64,000 nt of DNA from Falsiroseomonas ponticola (GCF_016805305.1 NZ_JAERQN010000012.1:124001-188000), one strand, 5' to 3'. Counted from the first letter of the stretch, positions 26,815 to 36,597 are shown. The notes: a model not told the origin generated them from the letters alone. Made by a program: numbers and translations.

Positions 26815-29800
26815 TCACGCGGCCGCTTCCGCCGCCATCGCCTTCCCGTAGTCCCGTTGCGCCGCCTGCGGCGAGACGAAGCCGAGTGCCACGTCCCGCG
26901 CCAGCTGCGCCGGATCACGCTGCGCAGGGTCGCCATAGCCGGCGCCGCCTGCAAGGGTGAGTTCGACGATTTCGGCGGTGCGAGTCAGTTCCACGAGCTG
27001 CCCCGTGCCGCAATCGCGGATCTCCCGCCCCCCGGCATCCAGCACGCGGCCCTGCGCGCCGCCGCCCGGCAGGCCACCGGCCAGGCCCGGGATCGGGTTG
27101 CGCACGCCCTCGGGATAGACGGAGACCAGCGTCGGCCGCCCGTCATCGAGCCGCTTGCGCAGCCGCACGCTCTGGCCGAGACCGCCACGGTGCCGCCCGG
27201 CGCCGCCGCTATCCACATCGAAGCGCTTGCTCAGCACCAGCACCGGCACGCGGCTTTCCAGCAACTCGATCGAGGTGTTGGAGGCCGAGGTCGGCCAGAG
27301 CATGGTGGAAAGCCCGTCGCCGCAATCCGATCCGCCCTGCCCGCCGCCGCAGAACAGCATGTCGGAGTAGAAGCGCCCCGACGCATCCTGGCCGTAGATC
27401 GTCGCCGCCACGGCAAGGCCGGTGAAGGCCTGCACCTGGCGCGGTGCCGCATCCTCCAGCGCGCGGAAGATCACCGGCGCCAGGTACCAGCCCGTGCGCG
27501 TGCGGATGTTGACCGAGGCCGGCTTGGTGCAGTTGAGGATGGATCCCTCCGGCGCCAGCACGGTGAAGGGCCGGTAGCAGCCGGCATTGCCGCGCACACC
27601 GGGCGTCAGCATGCATTTCAGCGGATAGGTCGCATGCGCCGCCGTGTAGTTCATGGTGCAGTTCAACCCGCCCTGCGCCATCTGCGGCGGCGCGCCGGCG
27701 AAGTCGATCACCATCTCGTCGCCCTTCACCGTGATGGCGACGGGGTATTCGACCAGCTTGCCGAACGGGTTGTTGCAGATGGTGGAGCGGTAGGTGCCGT
27801 CGGGCAGCGCGCGGATCGCGTCGCGCATCGCCTTCTCCGACAGGCCCTGCACCACCTCCGCCAGCGCGCCAAGCTCCTCCATGCCGTAATCGTCCATGAA
27901 GGCGAGCAGCCGCTCCGCGCCGATGGCGTTGGCGGTGATGAAGGAGTTGACGTCGCCGACCACCTGATCGCCGTTGCGGACATTCTCGGCCAGCAGGCGG
28001 AACAGCGTGTCATTGGGCCGGCCCTGCTCCACCAGCTTCATCGGCGGAATCTGGAAGCCTTCCTCATAGATCTCCCGCGCCCGCATCGAATCCTTGGTGC
28101 CGCCGATGTCGGAGACATGGCCGACCGTGCCCATCAGCCCCACCAGCACGCCCTGGCGGAAGACCGGCGTGACCACCGCGATGTCGAAGAGGTGCCCGGC
28201 GCAGAGCCAGGGATCGTTGGTGACCAGCACATCGCCGGGCTTCAGCGTCTCCGCGGGGTAGCGTTCCAGCAGCGCCTTCACCGCCCGCGGCAGCGTCAGG
28301 TTGAAGACCGGCATGGCGCGCGGGCTGTGGGCCAGCGGTTCGCCGCGATGGTCGAGCAGTTCGCAGGCGAAGTCCTGGCTTTCCGAGATCACGAGGGAGA
28401 AGGCGGTGCGGCAGACCGTCAGCCACATCTCCTCCACCACATTCACCAGGCGGGACCACATGATCTCGAGTCCGATGGGATCGGCGGCGATGCGGCGCAC
28501 TGCCTCCGCGCGGTCCATCGTCGCGGCCACCAGCGTCGCGGCAGCGCGGGGCTGGGCGACGGCGATGCGCAGGTTGAGGCTCTCGTCCACCGTCACGCGA
28601 TCGCCTGGCGCGATGATGGTCGTGCTCTCCCGCTCCTCGATGATGGCGGGGCCTTCCACGATATCACCGGGGCGCAGCGCGTAGCGGTCATGCACCGTCG
28701 CCTCCGTCGCGCCATCGGCGAACCAGGCGCGGCGACGGCCCTTGAGGTGCGACGTGGCCGCCCCGCCGGCGGCGCCGGCCAGCGGCAGCACGGGGGTGGG
28801 GCCGGCGGAGCGGACGCGGAAATTCACCGCCTCGATCCGCGCGCCATCCGGCACCATGGTGTAGCGGGCGGAATAGGCGCGGGCGAAGTTCTCCCGGATC
28901 GCCGGCAACGAAGCCGCATCGATGCGGCCGGCCGGCAGCTTCACGCTGATGTCGTGCATCTGGCCGACCAGGCGCATATCGGCGCTGCGCTCGACCACCA
29001 CGTCACCCGCGGCGATGCCTGCCTCCGTGAGGCGCGCGCGGCCCTCCTCCTCCAGCGCGGCCAGCAGCGCATTGATGGCGTCGCTGTCGAAGCCGTCGCG
29101 GAACTCGCAGCGCAGGCTGCGGGCACCGTCGAAGGAGAGCGGCGCGGCGAGAAAGCCGAGAGCGGAGGCAGCGCCGGAAGCGGGCGGGATGATCACCTCC
29201 GTCACGCCCATCGCACGCGCGACATCGGCGGCGTGGGCCGGCCCGGCGCCGCCGAAGCCGACCATGGCGTAGTGGCGCGGATCCTTGCCCTTCTCCACCA
29301 GGTGGACACGGGCCGCGGCGGCCATGCTCTCCACCACCACCTTGTGGATGCCCCAGGCCGCTTCCTCGATGGAGAGGCCGAGCGGTGTCGCGACGGTGGC
29401 GACGGCGCGTCGCGCCGCTTCCAGATCGAGCGTCATGCGCCCGCCCAGGAAGAAGCCGGGATCGTAGTAGCCGAGCACGAGATTGGCATCCGTGACGGTC
29501 GGCTTCTGGCCGCCCATGCCGTAGCAGGCCGGGCCGGGATCCGATCCCGCGGAATGCGGGCCCACCTTCAGCAGCCCGACCTCATCGATCGCGGCGATGG
29601 AGCCGCCGCCGGCGCCGATCTCGATCATCTCGATCGCCGGCGCCTTGATGGGCAGGCCCGATCCGCGGGTGAAGCGCTGCAGCCGCGCGGCTTCCAGCAG
29701 CGGCGCGACTTCGGCGCGGCCATCCTCGATCATGCAGGCCTTGGCGGTGGTGCCGCCCATGTCGAAGCTGATGACGTCGGGCTTGCCCGCCAGCGCGCCG

Positions 29801-30636
29801 AACAGCGCGGTGGCCAGGCCACCGCCGGCGGGACCGCTTTCCAGCAGGCGGATCGGGACCTCGCGCGCCGTCTCCAGCGAGACGAGGCCGCCCGCGGAAT
29901 GCATCAGCCGCAGCGGCCCGTCATAGCCGCGGGCCGAGAGCGCGCCATGCAGCCGGGCCAGGTAGCCCTGCATCAGTGGCTGGACATAGGCATTGGCGCA
30001 GGTGGTGACGATGCGCTGGTATTCGCCCATCTCCGCCACCACGCCGGACGATATCGACACCGCGATGCCCGGATGCCGCGCGCGGATCAGCGCCGCCGAC
30101 GCGCGCTCATGCGCCGGATTGGCATAGGCATGCAGGAAGGCCACGGCGATGGCCTGGCAGCCCGCGGCGACCAGCGCATCGGCGGCGCGTTCGACGGCAC
30201 CGGCATCGAGCGGCGTGACGACCGTGCCCTGCGCATCCATCCGCTCCGCGACTTCAAGCCGCAGGTCGCGCGGCACCAGCGGCTGGGGAAACTGGAGGAA
30301 CAGATCGTAGATGTCGTAGCGCTGTTCCGTGCCCATCTCCAGGATGTCGCGGAAGCCATCCGTCGTGATCAGGCCGAGCTTCGCGCCGCGGCGTTCGATG
30401 ATGGCGTTCGTCACCAGCGTGGTGCCGTGCACGATCTCGCTGACCTCGGGCAGCGCGATGCCGCGCAGCGCCACCAGCTCCTCCAGCCCCTTCAGCGCGG
30501 CCTCGGAGGGGTCATGCGGCGTGGTCAGGCGCTTGTGCAGCGTCACCTGGCCGTCCTGCGCATCCACCAGCACGAAGTCGGTGAAGGTGCCGCCGATATC
30601 GAAGCCGATGCGCCAGCGTACGGTGTCCATGCTCAT
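26815..30636 (-). CDS. Fused HyuA-HyuB hydantoinase/5-oxoprolinase
   Basis: 1273-aa ATP-dependent cyclic amidase, the size of eukaryotic-type 5-oxoprolinases. The HyuA half (about 1-690) has the actin-like ATP site DIGGTFTDFVLVD near residue 12, then FDMGGTTAKACMI and GAGGGSIAAID. The HyuB half (about 710-1240) starts near DPIGLEIMWSRLVNVVEEMW and includes NDPWLCAGHLFDIAVV and GGAGRHRGGLGQ. It should hydrolyse 5-oxoproline or a related hydantoin/imide using ATP. An ATG two codons in (30630) has better ribosome-site spacing. It follows the IclR gene by 7 bp and precedes its likely uptake system. Confidence 0.93.
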   Translation of the reverse strand: MSMDTVRWRIGFDIGGTFTDFVLVDAQDGQVTLHKRLTTPHDPSEAALKGLEELVALRGIALPEVSEIVHGTTLVTNAIIERRGAKLGLITTDGFRDILEMGTEQRYDIYDLFLQFPQPLVPRDLRLEVAERMDAQGTVVTPLDAGAVERAADALVAAGCQAIAVAFLHAYANPAHERASAALIRARHPGIAVSISSGVVAEMGEYQRIVTTCANAYVQPLMQGYLARLHGALSARGYDGPLRLMHSAGGLVSLETAREVPIRLLESGPAGGGLATALFGALAGKPDVISFDMGGTTAKACMIEDGRAEVAPLLEAARLQRFTRGSGLPIKAPAIEMIEIGAGGGSIAAIDEVGLLKVGPHSAGSDPGPACYGMGGQKPTVTDANLVLGYYDPGFFLGGRMTLDLEAARRAVATVATPLGLSIEEAAWGIHKVVVESMAAAARVHLVEKGKDPRHYAMVGFGGAGPAHAADVARAMGVTEVIIPPASGAASALGFLAAPLSFDGARSLRCEFRDGFDSDAINALLAALEEEGRARLTEAGIAAGDVVVERSADMRLVGQMHDISVKLPAGRIDAASLPAIRENFARAYSARYTMVPDGARIEAVNFRVRSAGPTPVLPLAGAAGGAATSHLKGRRRAWFADGATEATVHDRYALRPGDIVEGPAIIEERESTTIIAPGDRVTVDESLNLRIAVAQPRAAATLVAATMDRAEAVRRIAADPIGLEIMWSRLVNVVEEMWLTVCRTAFSLVISESQDFACELLDHRGEPLAHSPRAMPVFNLTLPRAVKALLERYPAETLKPGDVLVTNDPWLCAGHLFDIAVVTPVFRQGVLVGLMGTVGHVSDIGGTKDSMRAREIYEEGFQIPPMKLVEQGRPNDTLFRLLAENVRNGDQVVGDVNSFITANAIGAERLLAFMDDYGMEELGALAEVVQGLSEKAMRDAIRALPDGTYRSTICNNPFGKLVEYPVAITVKGDEMVIDFAGAPPQMAQGGLNCTMNYTAAHATYPLKCMLTPGVRGNAGCYRPFTVLAPEGSILNCTKPASVNIRTRTGWYLAPVIFRALEDAAPRQVQAFTGLAVAATIYGQDASGRFYSDMLFCGGGQGGSDCGDGLSTMLWPTSASNTSIELLESRVPVLVLSKRFDVDSGGAGRHRGGLGQSVRLRKRLDDGRPTLVSVYPEGVRNPIPGLAGGLPGGGAQGRVLDAGGREIRDCGTGQLVELTRTAEIVELTLAGGAGYGDPAQRDPAQLARDVALGFVSPQAAQRDYGKAMAAEAAA

Positions 30637-30643
30637 TCTTCCT

Positions 30644-31414
30644 TCAGGCGCTGCGCTTCACGGGGCGATGCGCGGCATCGCCGGTGATGGCGCCGATGCG
30701 CGCGGCGCCGTCCAGCAGCGCGCGCGCGATGTCCCGGCGTTCCGCCGCATCCGTCGTGGCGGCGGGGTAGGAGATGCAGAGGCTGACCACCTCCGCCGTC
30801 TCGGGCTCCGCCACCGCCACCGCGATGGCGCCGACGCCGCGATTGGCTTCGTCATGCGATGTCGCGTAGCCGCGGCGGCGCACCTCCGCGAGGCGCCGCA
30901 ACAGATCCTCGACATCCTGCGGCGCGTTCGGCGATGGCGGCGCGAAGCCGGCGGCGTAGAGGCGCCGCACCTCCGCATCGGCCAGCCGCGCCAGCAGGCT
31001 GCGGCCGGTGGCGCTGGCGAAGGCCGGCAGGCGGCGCCCGATGGTGGAGGCGACGCGCAGCGCATTCGTGCCCTGGTGGTCCGTCACCGCCGTCACCTCC
31101 AGCCCCGCGCGAAGCGTGACGTAGCCGGTATGGCCGCAGGCGGCGGAAACCTCCGCCACCACCGCATCGGCGCGATCGATCAGGGAGGAGGAGCGCCGAT
31201 AGGCCCGCGCGACATCCACCAGCAGCAGGCCGGGCCGGTAGCGCTTGCTCTCCCCGACATTCTCCAGCAGCCCGGCATCGCGCATGGCGCGCAGCAGGCG
31301 GGACGCGTTGCTCTTCGGCATGCCGAGGCGGCCGACGAGGTCGGTGACCGTGAGTTCCGTGCAATCGGCGCCGTAGCAGCGCAGCACCTGCGCCGCGGCA
31401 TCGAGGATCGTCAC
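30644..31414 (-). CDS. IclR-family transcriptional regulator
   Basis: 256-aa regulator. Winged helix: LTVTDLVGRLGMPKSNASRLLRAMRDAGLLE (about 21-51). The C-terminal IclR effector domain includes GRRLPAFASATGRSLLARL and RRRGYATSHDEANRGVGAIAVAV. The GTG start is chosen because no ATG lies in frame upstream; the frame stays open further, so the N-terminus is uncertain. It is the first gene of the HyuAB/ABC/FAH operon, and a 17-bp palindrome lies about 20 bp upstream. Confidence 0.9.
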   Translation of the reverse strand: MTILDAAAQVLRCYGADCTELTVTDLVGRLGMPKSNASRLLRAMRDAGLLENVGESKRYRPGLLLVDVARAYRRSSSLIDRADAVVAEVSAACGHTGYVTLRAGLEVTAVTDHQGTNALRVASTIGRRLPAFASATGRSLLARLADAEVRRLYAAGFAPPSPNAPQDVEDLLRRLAEVRRRGYATSHDEANRGVGAIAVAVAEPETAEVVSLCISYPAATTDAAERRDIARALLDGAARIGAITGDAAHRPVKRSA

Positions 31415-31433
31415 CAGGCCGCCCTTGGCAGAA

Positions 31434-31450
31434 GTTCCATTAAATGGAAC
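31434..31450. promoter_or_regulatory. Probable IclR operator palindrome
   Basis: GTTCCATTAAATGGAAC is an exact inverted repeat around a central A, in the gap between the IclR start (31414) and the divergent CorA-like gene (31528). The TTCCA/TGGAA half-sites match the form commonly reported for IclR-family regulators. Two further GGAA half-sites occur at 31460-31470. It very likely mediates autoregulation and control of the downstream operon. Confidence 0.8.
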
Positions 31451-31527
31451 AGTGGTTGCGGAATACGGAACGCTAGGCCCGGCGGCGCGGCCGCGTCAAC
31501 CGCCTTTCGCCATCCGCCGGGCGCTCT

Positions 31528-32520
31528 ATGCTGGCGCCCATGCTGCGCACCTTCTCCGTCCGTGACGGCCACCTGCATGTGGAGGAAGACGCCCCCGCCG
31601 ATGCCCTGCCGCTCGGCGTGCTCTGGCTCGACCTGCAAAGCCCCTCCGCGGAGGAGGAGGCGGCGGTGGAGCGCCTGGCGGGCCTCGACATCCCGACGCG
31701 CGCGGAGGCCGCGGCGATCGGGGAGAGTGCGCGCCTCTACCTCGAGGACGGCGCCCTGGTGATGACGGCGGCGGTGGTCGCCGGCGTGTCGGAGGGGCGG
31801 CGCCCGGTGGCGGCGGATGTCACCTTCGTGCTGACCTCCTCGCTGCTCGTCACCGTGCGGGATGCCGACCCCCTGCCCTTCCGCGCCTTCGTGCAGAAAT
31901 GCAAGCGGGAGCCCGCGGTGCGGGAGAGGCCGGAGACGGTCTTCCTCGCGCTGGTGGAGACGATCATCGATCGCGCCGCGGAACTGCTGGACGGCGCGCA
32001 GGCGGACCTGGAGCGTGTCTCGGCGGAGGCCTTCGCGGATGGGGACCGCCAGGCGCGGCGCCGGCCGATCGATTCCCGCCTGCTGGTCAAGCGGCTCGGC
32101 CGCATCAACGCGCTGGCGGCGCGGCTGCGGGAAAGCCTGCTCGGCCTCGGCCGCATGCTCGCCTTCTTCCGGCAGAACGGCGCGGAGGGGCTGCCCGAGC
32201 CGGCGCGGCGGCGCCTCGCCTCCATGGAGGGCGACGTGCGCGCGCTGGCGGAGTTCGATGCGCAGCTCTCCAACGAATTGAGCTTCGTGCTGGAGGCGCT
32301 GTTCGGCCTGACCAATGCGGAGCAGAACCGCATCATGCGCGTCTTCACCATCGCCTCCGTCCTCTTCCTGCCGCCGACGCTGGTCGGCACCATCTACGGC
32401 ATGAACTTCGAGGTGATGCCCGAGCTGAAGTGGATGCTCGGCTATCCCATGGCGCTCGGCCTGATGGCCGCTTCCGCCATCCTGCCCTACTGGCTGTTCC
32501 GCCGGAACGGCTGGCTGTAG
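31528..32520 (+). CDS. CorA-family divalent cation transporter
   Basis: 330-aa protein with the CorA layout: a long soluble alpha/beta and coiled N-terminal part, then two C-terminal transmembrane helices. The selectivity motif GMN lies in YGMNF (Gly291-Asn293), followed by MPELKWMLGYPMALGLMAASAILPYWLF. It probably carries Mg2+ or a similar cation. An ATG at 31540 (MLRTFSV) is an alternative start. It is divergent from the IclR gene and followed 2 bp later by a methyltransferase gene. Confidence 0.9.
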   Translation: MLAPMLRTFSVRDGHLHVEEDAPADALPLGVLWLDLQSPSAEEEAAVERLAGLDIPTRAEAAAIGESARLYLEDGALVMTAAVVAGVSEGRRPVAADVTFVLTSSLLVTVRDADPLPFRAFVQKCKREPAVRERPETVFLALVETIIDRAAELLDGAQADLERVSAEAFADGDRQARRRPIDSRLLVKRLGRINALAARLRESLLGLGRMLAFFRQNGAEGLPEPARRRLASMEGDVRALAEFDAQLSNELSFVLEALFGLTNAEQNRIMRVFTIASVLFLPPTLVGTIYGMNFEVMPELKWMLGYPMALGLMAASAILPYWLFRRNGWL

Positions 32521-32522
32521 CC

Positions 32523-33356
32523 ATGGGGCTGCCGAATGATCTCCTCGGCGTGCTGCGGCAATGGCTGCCGGCCAGCGCCAGGGCATCGCTGAACCGCTTC
32601 CTCTACGAGGCCGCCTACCGCATCCCCGCCGTCGCGCGCAGCGGCTTCTTCAATGGCGGGCTGATGCCGCTGTCGCCGGACCTGATGGAGCTGCCGGGGC
32701 TGGGCGGCACGCCATCCCAGGCCAACCTCTATCACTTCGTGATGCTGGACCAGCTGGCCGGGCTGGTCTGGGAACCGGCGCGGCTGCTGGAGATCGGCTG
32801 CGGTGCCGGCGGCGGACTGCGCTATGCCCGCGCGGCCTGGCCGCGCAGCGCGCTGATCGGCGTCGATGCCAGCGGCAGCGCCATCGCCGCCGCGACGGCG
32901 CGGCTGGCGGGGCAGCCCGGCATCACGGTGATGCAGGCGCGGGGCGAGGCGCTGCCCCTGCCCGATGCGGTCTTCGACGTCGTCATCAGCATCGGCACGC
33001 TCACCAATGTCGGCGCCGGCGCCTTCCTGCGGGAAGCCGCGCGGGTGATGCTGCCGGGCGCCTATCTCTCCCTGTCCGCCGGCACGGGCTGGAGCGCGGT
33101 GGACTACGCCGCCATGCTCCGGCGCCATGGGGCGGAGGCGGGGCTCGAACTGATCCGCTTCGAGGAGATCACCCCCGGCACCATGGCCGCGATCGCGGCG
33201 GATGCGGAGGCGCATGCCGCCATGATCGCGCGCCTGCCCTTCTTCCTGCGGGGCCAGGCGCGGGAATGGGCGGCGCTGCCGGGTAGCGTCCGGCATGCCC
33301 GCTACCTCGCCGGTGCCAGGCGCGACATGGCGGCGGTGTTCCAGCGCGTGGCGTGA
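32523..33356 (+). CDS. Class I SAM-dependent methyltransferase
   Basis: 277-aa methyltransferase. Motif I is LLEIGCGAGGG (88-98), the acidic motif II is ALIGVDASGSAI, and VFDVVISIGTLTNV covers motif IV. The N-terminal region, RIPAVARSGFFNGGLMPL and TPSQANLYHFVMLDQLAGLVW, resembles small-molecule C- or O-methyltransferases. ATG at 32523 starts right after the CorA-like stop. The substrate is unknown, and no biosynthetic partners are nearby. Confidence 0.82.
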   Translation: MGLPNDLLGVLRQWLPASARASLNRFLYEAAYRIPAVARSGFFNGGLMPLSPDLMELPGLGGTPSQANLYHFVMLDQLAGLVWEPARLLEIGCGAGGGLRYARAAWPRSALIGVDASGSAIAAATARLAGQPGITVMQARGEALPLPDAVFDVVISIGTLTNVGAGAFLREAARVMLPGAYLSLSAGTGWSAVDYAAMLRRHGAEAGLELIRFEEITPGTMAAIAADAEAHAAMIARLPFFLRGQAREWAALPGSVRHARYLAGARRDMAAVFQRVA

Positions 33357-33387
33357 CGGGGTAGCCTCTCCGCAGAGGAGAACGGCC

Positions 33388-34752
33388 ATGGACAATCCCC
33401 TGATCCGCCTTGCCGGGTATGCCGCCGGCTGGCGCGCCGCGCCGCTGCCGGGCCTGGTCGAGCATCATGCACGCCGCGCGCTGGTGGATTGGTTCGCGGC
33501 CATGCTGCCGGGCTGCCTGCAGCCGCCGGCGACGCTGCTGGCCGCGGCGCTCGCCGGCGAGCGCGGCAGCGGCGGCGCCTTCTGCTACGTGGATGGGGAG
33601 GCCGGCGGCATCCGCCACGCCGCCCTGCTGAACGCGGTGGCGAGCCATGTGGTGGAATTCGACGACATCCACCGCGACAGCGGCCTGCATCCCGGCGGCC
33701 CCACCATCGCCGCGGCGCTCGCCGCCGCGCAGGCGCGGGGTGCCTCCATGGAGACACTGCTGCGCGCCGTGGTCGCGGGCTATGAGGTCGGCGGGCGCAT
33801 CGGCCTTGCGATCCAGCCCAGCCACTACCGCAACTGGCACATCACCGGCACGGTCGGCACGATCTGCGCCGCGGTCTCCGCCAGCGTGGTGCTCGGCCTC
33901 GATGCCACGCGGATGGCGCATGCGATCGCGACCGCCGCCACCATGGCGGGCGGCCTGCAGCAGGCCTTCCGGGGAGAGGGCATGTCGAAGCCGATGCATC
34001 CCGGCCATGCGGCGGAAGCCGGCGCGCTGGCGGCGCTCGCGGCCTCCGGCGGCGTGACCGGGGCGCTGGATGTGCTGCACGGGCCGGTCGGCTTCGCGGC
34101 CGCCACCAGCGAGGATGCGGGCAAGTGGGACCGGGCGCTGGCGGGGCTCGGCGAGGCGGTGCCGCTGATCACCGGCATCACCTTCAAGAACCATGGCTGC
34201 TGCGGGCACATCTTCGCGGCGCTCGATGGCCTCGACGCGCTGCGGGCGCAGCACGGCTTCGGGGCGGATGACGTCGCCGCGATCCATGTCGGCGGCTATG
34301 GCCCCACCAAGGATATCTGCGACCGGCCGGAGGTCTCGACCGAGCAGCAGGCGCGGTTCAGCCTGCAGTATTGCGTGGGCGCCCTGATGGTGCTGGGCGG
34401 CGTGCGCGTCGCGGCCTTCACGCCGGAACGGCTGGCGGATCCGCGCATCCGGGCGGTGATGCCGCGCGTCACGGTCTCGCTCGACCCCGAACTGGCCAGC
34501 GCCTATCCGGCGCGGCGGGCGGCGAGGCTGCGGGTGACGCTGGCGGATGGGCGGGTGCTCGACCATTTCCAGCCCACCCGGAAGGGCGACCCCGACGCGC
34601 CGCTGACCGATGCCGACCTGGCCGCCAAGTTCCGGGAGCTGGCCGTGCCGGTGGTGGGGGCACCGCCGGCGGAGGCGCTGCTGGAGGCGCTGACGAAGGG
34701 CACCGCCCTGCCCGGCCGCGTGGCGCTGCTGGCGCGGGCCCGGGCCGCCTGA
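33388..34752 (+). CDS. MmgE/PrpD family protein
   Basis: 454-aa member of the 2-methylcitrate dehydratase / cis-aconitate decarboxylase / iminodisuccinate epimerase fold. Typical blocks are [57 protein letters not shown] and [18 protein letters not shown]. The start follows AGAGGAG at about 33375. No prpB, prpC or other methylcitrate gene is near, so a role on another dicarboxylate-type compound is more likely. An SDR follows 49 bp later; the gap contains a G+C hairpin (GGGGCGG at 34760 with CCGCCCC at 34776). Confidence 0.9.
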   Translation: MDNPLIRLAGYAAGWRAAPLPGLVEHHARRALVDWFAAMLPGCLQPPATLLAAALAGERGSGGAFCYVDGEAGGIRHAALLNAVASHVVEFDDIHRDSGLHPGGPTIAAALAAAQARGASMETLLRAVVAGYEVGGRIGLAIQPSHYRNWHITGTVGTICAAVSASVVLGLDATRMAHAIATAATMAGGLQQAFRGEGMSKPMHPGHAAEAGALAALAASGGVTGALDVLHGPVGFAAATSEDAGKWDRALAGLGEAVPLITGITFKNHGCCGHIFAALDGLDALRAQHGFGADDVAAIHVGGYGPTKDICDRPEVSTEQQARFSLQYCVGALMVLGGVRVAAFTPERLADPRIRAVMPRVTVSLDPELASAYPARRAARLRVTLADGRVLDHFQPTRKGDPDAPLTDADLAAKFRELAVPVVGAPPAEALLEALTKGTALPGRVALLARARAA

Positions 34753-34801
34753 ACCGGCGGGGGCGGCGCCGCGTTCCGCCCCGGCATCGAGGGAGCATGG
34801 C

Positions 34802-35500
34802 ATGACGGATCGCGTGGCGCTGGTGACGGGCGCGGCGCGCGGCATCGGCCGCGGCATCGTGGAACGCCTGGCCAGGGACGGCTTCCGCGTGGTGGGCGCG
34901 GACCTGGCGGAGGCGCCGCCGGGCCCCGCGCGGATGGTGCGGGCGGATGTGGGCGACCCCGATGCGGTGGCCGCGCTGGTGGCGGGGATCGAGGCCACCG
35001 AAGGGCGGCTCGATGTCCTGGTCAGCAATGCGGGCATGATGAAGCGGGCTCCCCTCGATGACCTGGCGCCGGGCGACTGGGACCGGGTGATCCGCACCAA
35101 TTTGACCGCTTCCTTCCTGCTGGCCCGCGCCGCGGCGCCGCTGCTGCGCCGGCAGGGGGGCGCGATCGTCACCATCGCCTCCACCCGCGCGCGGCAATCG
35201 GAGCCGGAGACGGAGGCCTACGCGGCCTCCAAGGGCGGGCTGGTGGCGCTGACGCATGCGCTGGCCATCAGCCTCGGCCCCGCCATCCGGGTGAATTGCG
35301 TGAGCCCGGGCTGGATCGCGACCAAGGGGGAGGCGCTGCGGCCGGAGGACCATGCCCAGCATCCCGTGGGCCGCGTCGGCACGGTGGAGGATGTGGCGGG
35401 GCTGGTCGCCTGGCTGGCGGGGCCCGATTCCGGCTTCGTGACCGGGGCGGAATTCGTGGTGGATGGGGGCATGACGCGGAAGATGATCTACGCCGAATAA
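34802..35500 (+). CDS. SDR family oxidoreductase
   Basis: 232-aa classical short-chain dehydrogenase. TGAARGIG (9-16) binds NAD(P); NAG is at 76-78; the catalytic set is Ser127, Tyr140 and Lys144 (YAASK) with normal 13-residue Ser-Tyr spacing. The C-terminus [16 protein letters not shown] is standard. It is co-directional with the MmgE/PrpD gene and a downstream Bug gene, suggesting oxidation or reduction of a hydroxy/keto acid in one small pathway. The substrate is not deducible. Confidence 0.9.
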   Translation: MTDRVALVTGAARGIGRGIVERLARDGFRVVGADLAEAPPGPARMVRADVGDPDAVAALVAGIEATEGRLDVLVSNAGMMKRAPLDDLAPGDWDRVIRTNLTASFLLARAAAPLLRRQGGAIVTIASTRARQSEPETEAYAASKGGLVALTHALAISLGPAIRVNCVSPGWIATKGEALRPEDHAQHPVGRVGTVEDVAGLVAWLAGPDSGFVTGAEFVVDGGMTRKMIYAE

Positions 35501-35507
35501 CCCGATT

Positions 35508-35547
35508 GAACGTCGTTGTTTCGGCCGTTCTTGATTTCCACGAACGG
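35508..35547. promoter_or_regulatory. Cluster of GAACG half-sites upstream of a Bug gene
   Basis: In the 101-bp gap before the fourth Bug gene, GAACG occurs at 35508 and 35542 and its complement CGTTC at 35526. The last pair extends to CCGTTC (35525-35530) and GAACGG (35542-35547). This could be an operator or the stem of a weak terminator for the SDR gene; there is no T-run. Confidence 0.3.
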
Positions 35548-35601
35548 GTTATGTATCTGCGGGTCCCGGCGTGATTTACGCCGCCAGAGGACCCCCGCAC
35601 C

Positions 35602-36576
35602 ATGACCGCCATCCCCGCCTTCCGCCGCCGCTCCCTGCTCGGGCTTGCCGCCGCGGGGCTGTGCATGCCGGTCGTCGCCCGCGCCCAGGGCTGGCCGGAG
35701 CGGTCGATCCGCCTCATCGTCCCCGTCGCGCCGGGCGGCAGCCAGGACATCGTGGCGCGGCTTTCGGCGCGGGCGATCGGCGATGTGCTCGGCCAGTCCG
35801 TGACGGTGGAGAACCTGCCGGGCGGCGGGTCCAACATCGGCTACGCGGCGGCGGCGCGGGCGGCGGCGGATGGCTATACGCTGCTCGCGGGGTCCGACAC
35901 GCTGTCCATCACCGGCGCGCTGACGCCGCGCCTGACCTATGATCCGCTCGGCTTCGCGGCGGTGCACCGGACGGTGCGGGTGCCGCAGATCCTGGTGGTG
36001 CGCGCCGACCATCCGGCGAAGGATTTCGCCGAGTGGTTCGCGCTGTCGCGGCGGGAGCCGCCGGCGGTGGGCACGCCGGGCAATGGCAGCCTGGCGCATC
36101 TGCTGCTGGAACAGCTTTCCCGCGCCGCCGACAGCGCCTGGACCCATGTGCCCTATCGCGGCGGGGCGCTGGCGGTGAACGACCTGATGGCCGGGCAGCT
36201 GCAGGGCGTGATGATCAATATCGGCGCCGTCACCGACCATGTGCGCGGCGGGCGGCTGCGCGGCCTGGCGGTGTCCGCCGATGCCCGCACCGCCGCGCTG
36301 CCGGAGGTGCCGACGCTCGGCGAACTCGGGCTCGGCGCCATCACCGCGGTGGGCTGGCACGGGCTGGTGGCGCCGGCGGGGACGGACCCTGCCATCGTCG
36401 CGCGGCTCAATGCCGCCAGCCGCGCCGCGGCGAAGCGCGCCGACGTGGCGGAACGCTTCGCGGGGCTGGGCGTGGAGCCGACGGATGAGGGGCCGGAGGT
36501 GCTGGCCGCCGCGATCCGGGACGATGCCGCCCGCTATGCCGAGGTGGTCCGGCGCTTCAACATCCGGGCGGAGTGA
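35602..36576 (+). CDS. Bug/TctC-family extracytoplasmic solute receptor 4
   Basis: 324-aa periplasmic receptor. Signal peptide with FRRRSLLGLAAAGLCMPVVARAQG, then WPERSIRLIVPVAPGGSQDIVAR and VENLPGGGSNIGYAAAARAAADGYT. It lies 101 bp after the SDR and probably serves the MmgE/PrpD-SDR module. TctA/TctB partners are absent. It is followed by a convergent intergenic region with terminator-like hairpins. Confidence 0.91.
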   Translation: MTAIPAFRRRSLLGLAAAGLCMPVVARAQGWPERSIRLIVPVAPGGSQDIVARLSARAIGDVLGQSVTVENLPGGGSNIGYAAAARAAADGYTLLAGSDTLSITGALTPRLTYDPLGFAAVHRTVRVPQILVVRADHPAKDFAEWFALSRREPPAVGTPGNGSLAHLLLEQLSRAADSAWTHVPYRGGALAVNDLMAGQLQGVMINIGAVTDHVRGGRLRGLAVSADARTAALPEVPTLGELGLGAITAVGWHGLVAPAGTDPAIVARLNAASRAAAKRADVAERFAGLGVEPTDEGPEVLAAAIRDDAARYAEVVRRFNIRAE

Positions 36577-36597
36577 GGCGCCCGGCGCCGGCCCGGT

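Noticed and set aside
26740-30687. A 1315-codon open frame on the plus strand
   Set aside because: It lies opposite the HyuA-HyuB fusion, which has complete family motifs; the plus-strand product is low-complexity and unlike any protein family I know.
33388-34752. Methylcitrate cycle prpD
   Set aside because: No prpB, prpC or prpR lies nearby, and the context is an SDR plus Bug receptor; only the wider MmgE/PrpD family can be supported.
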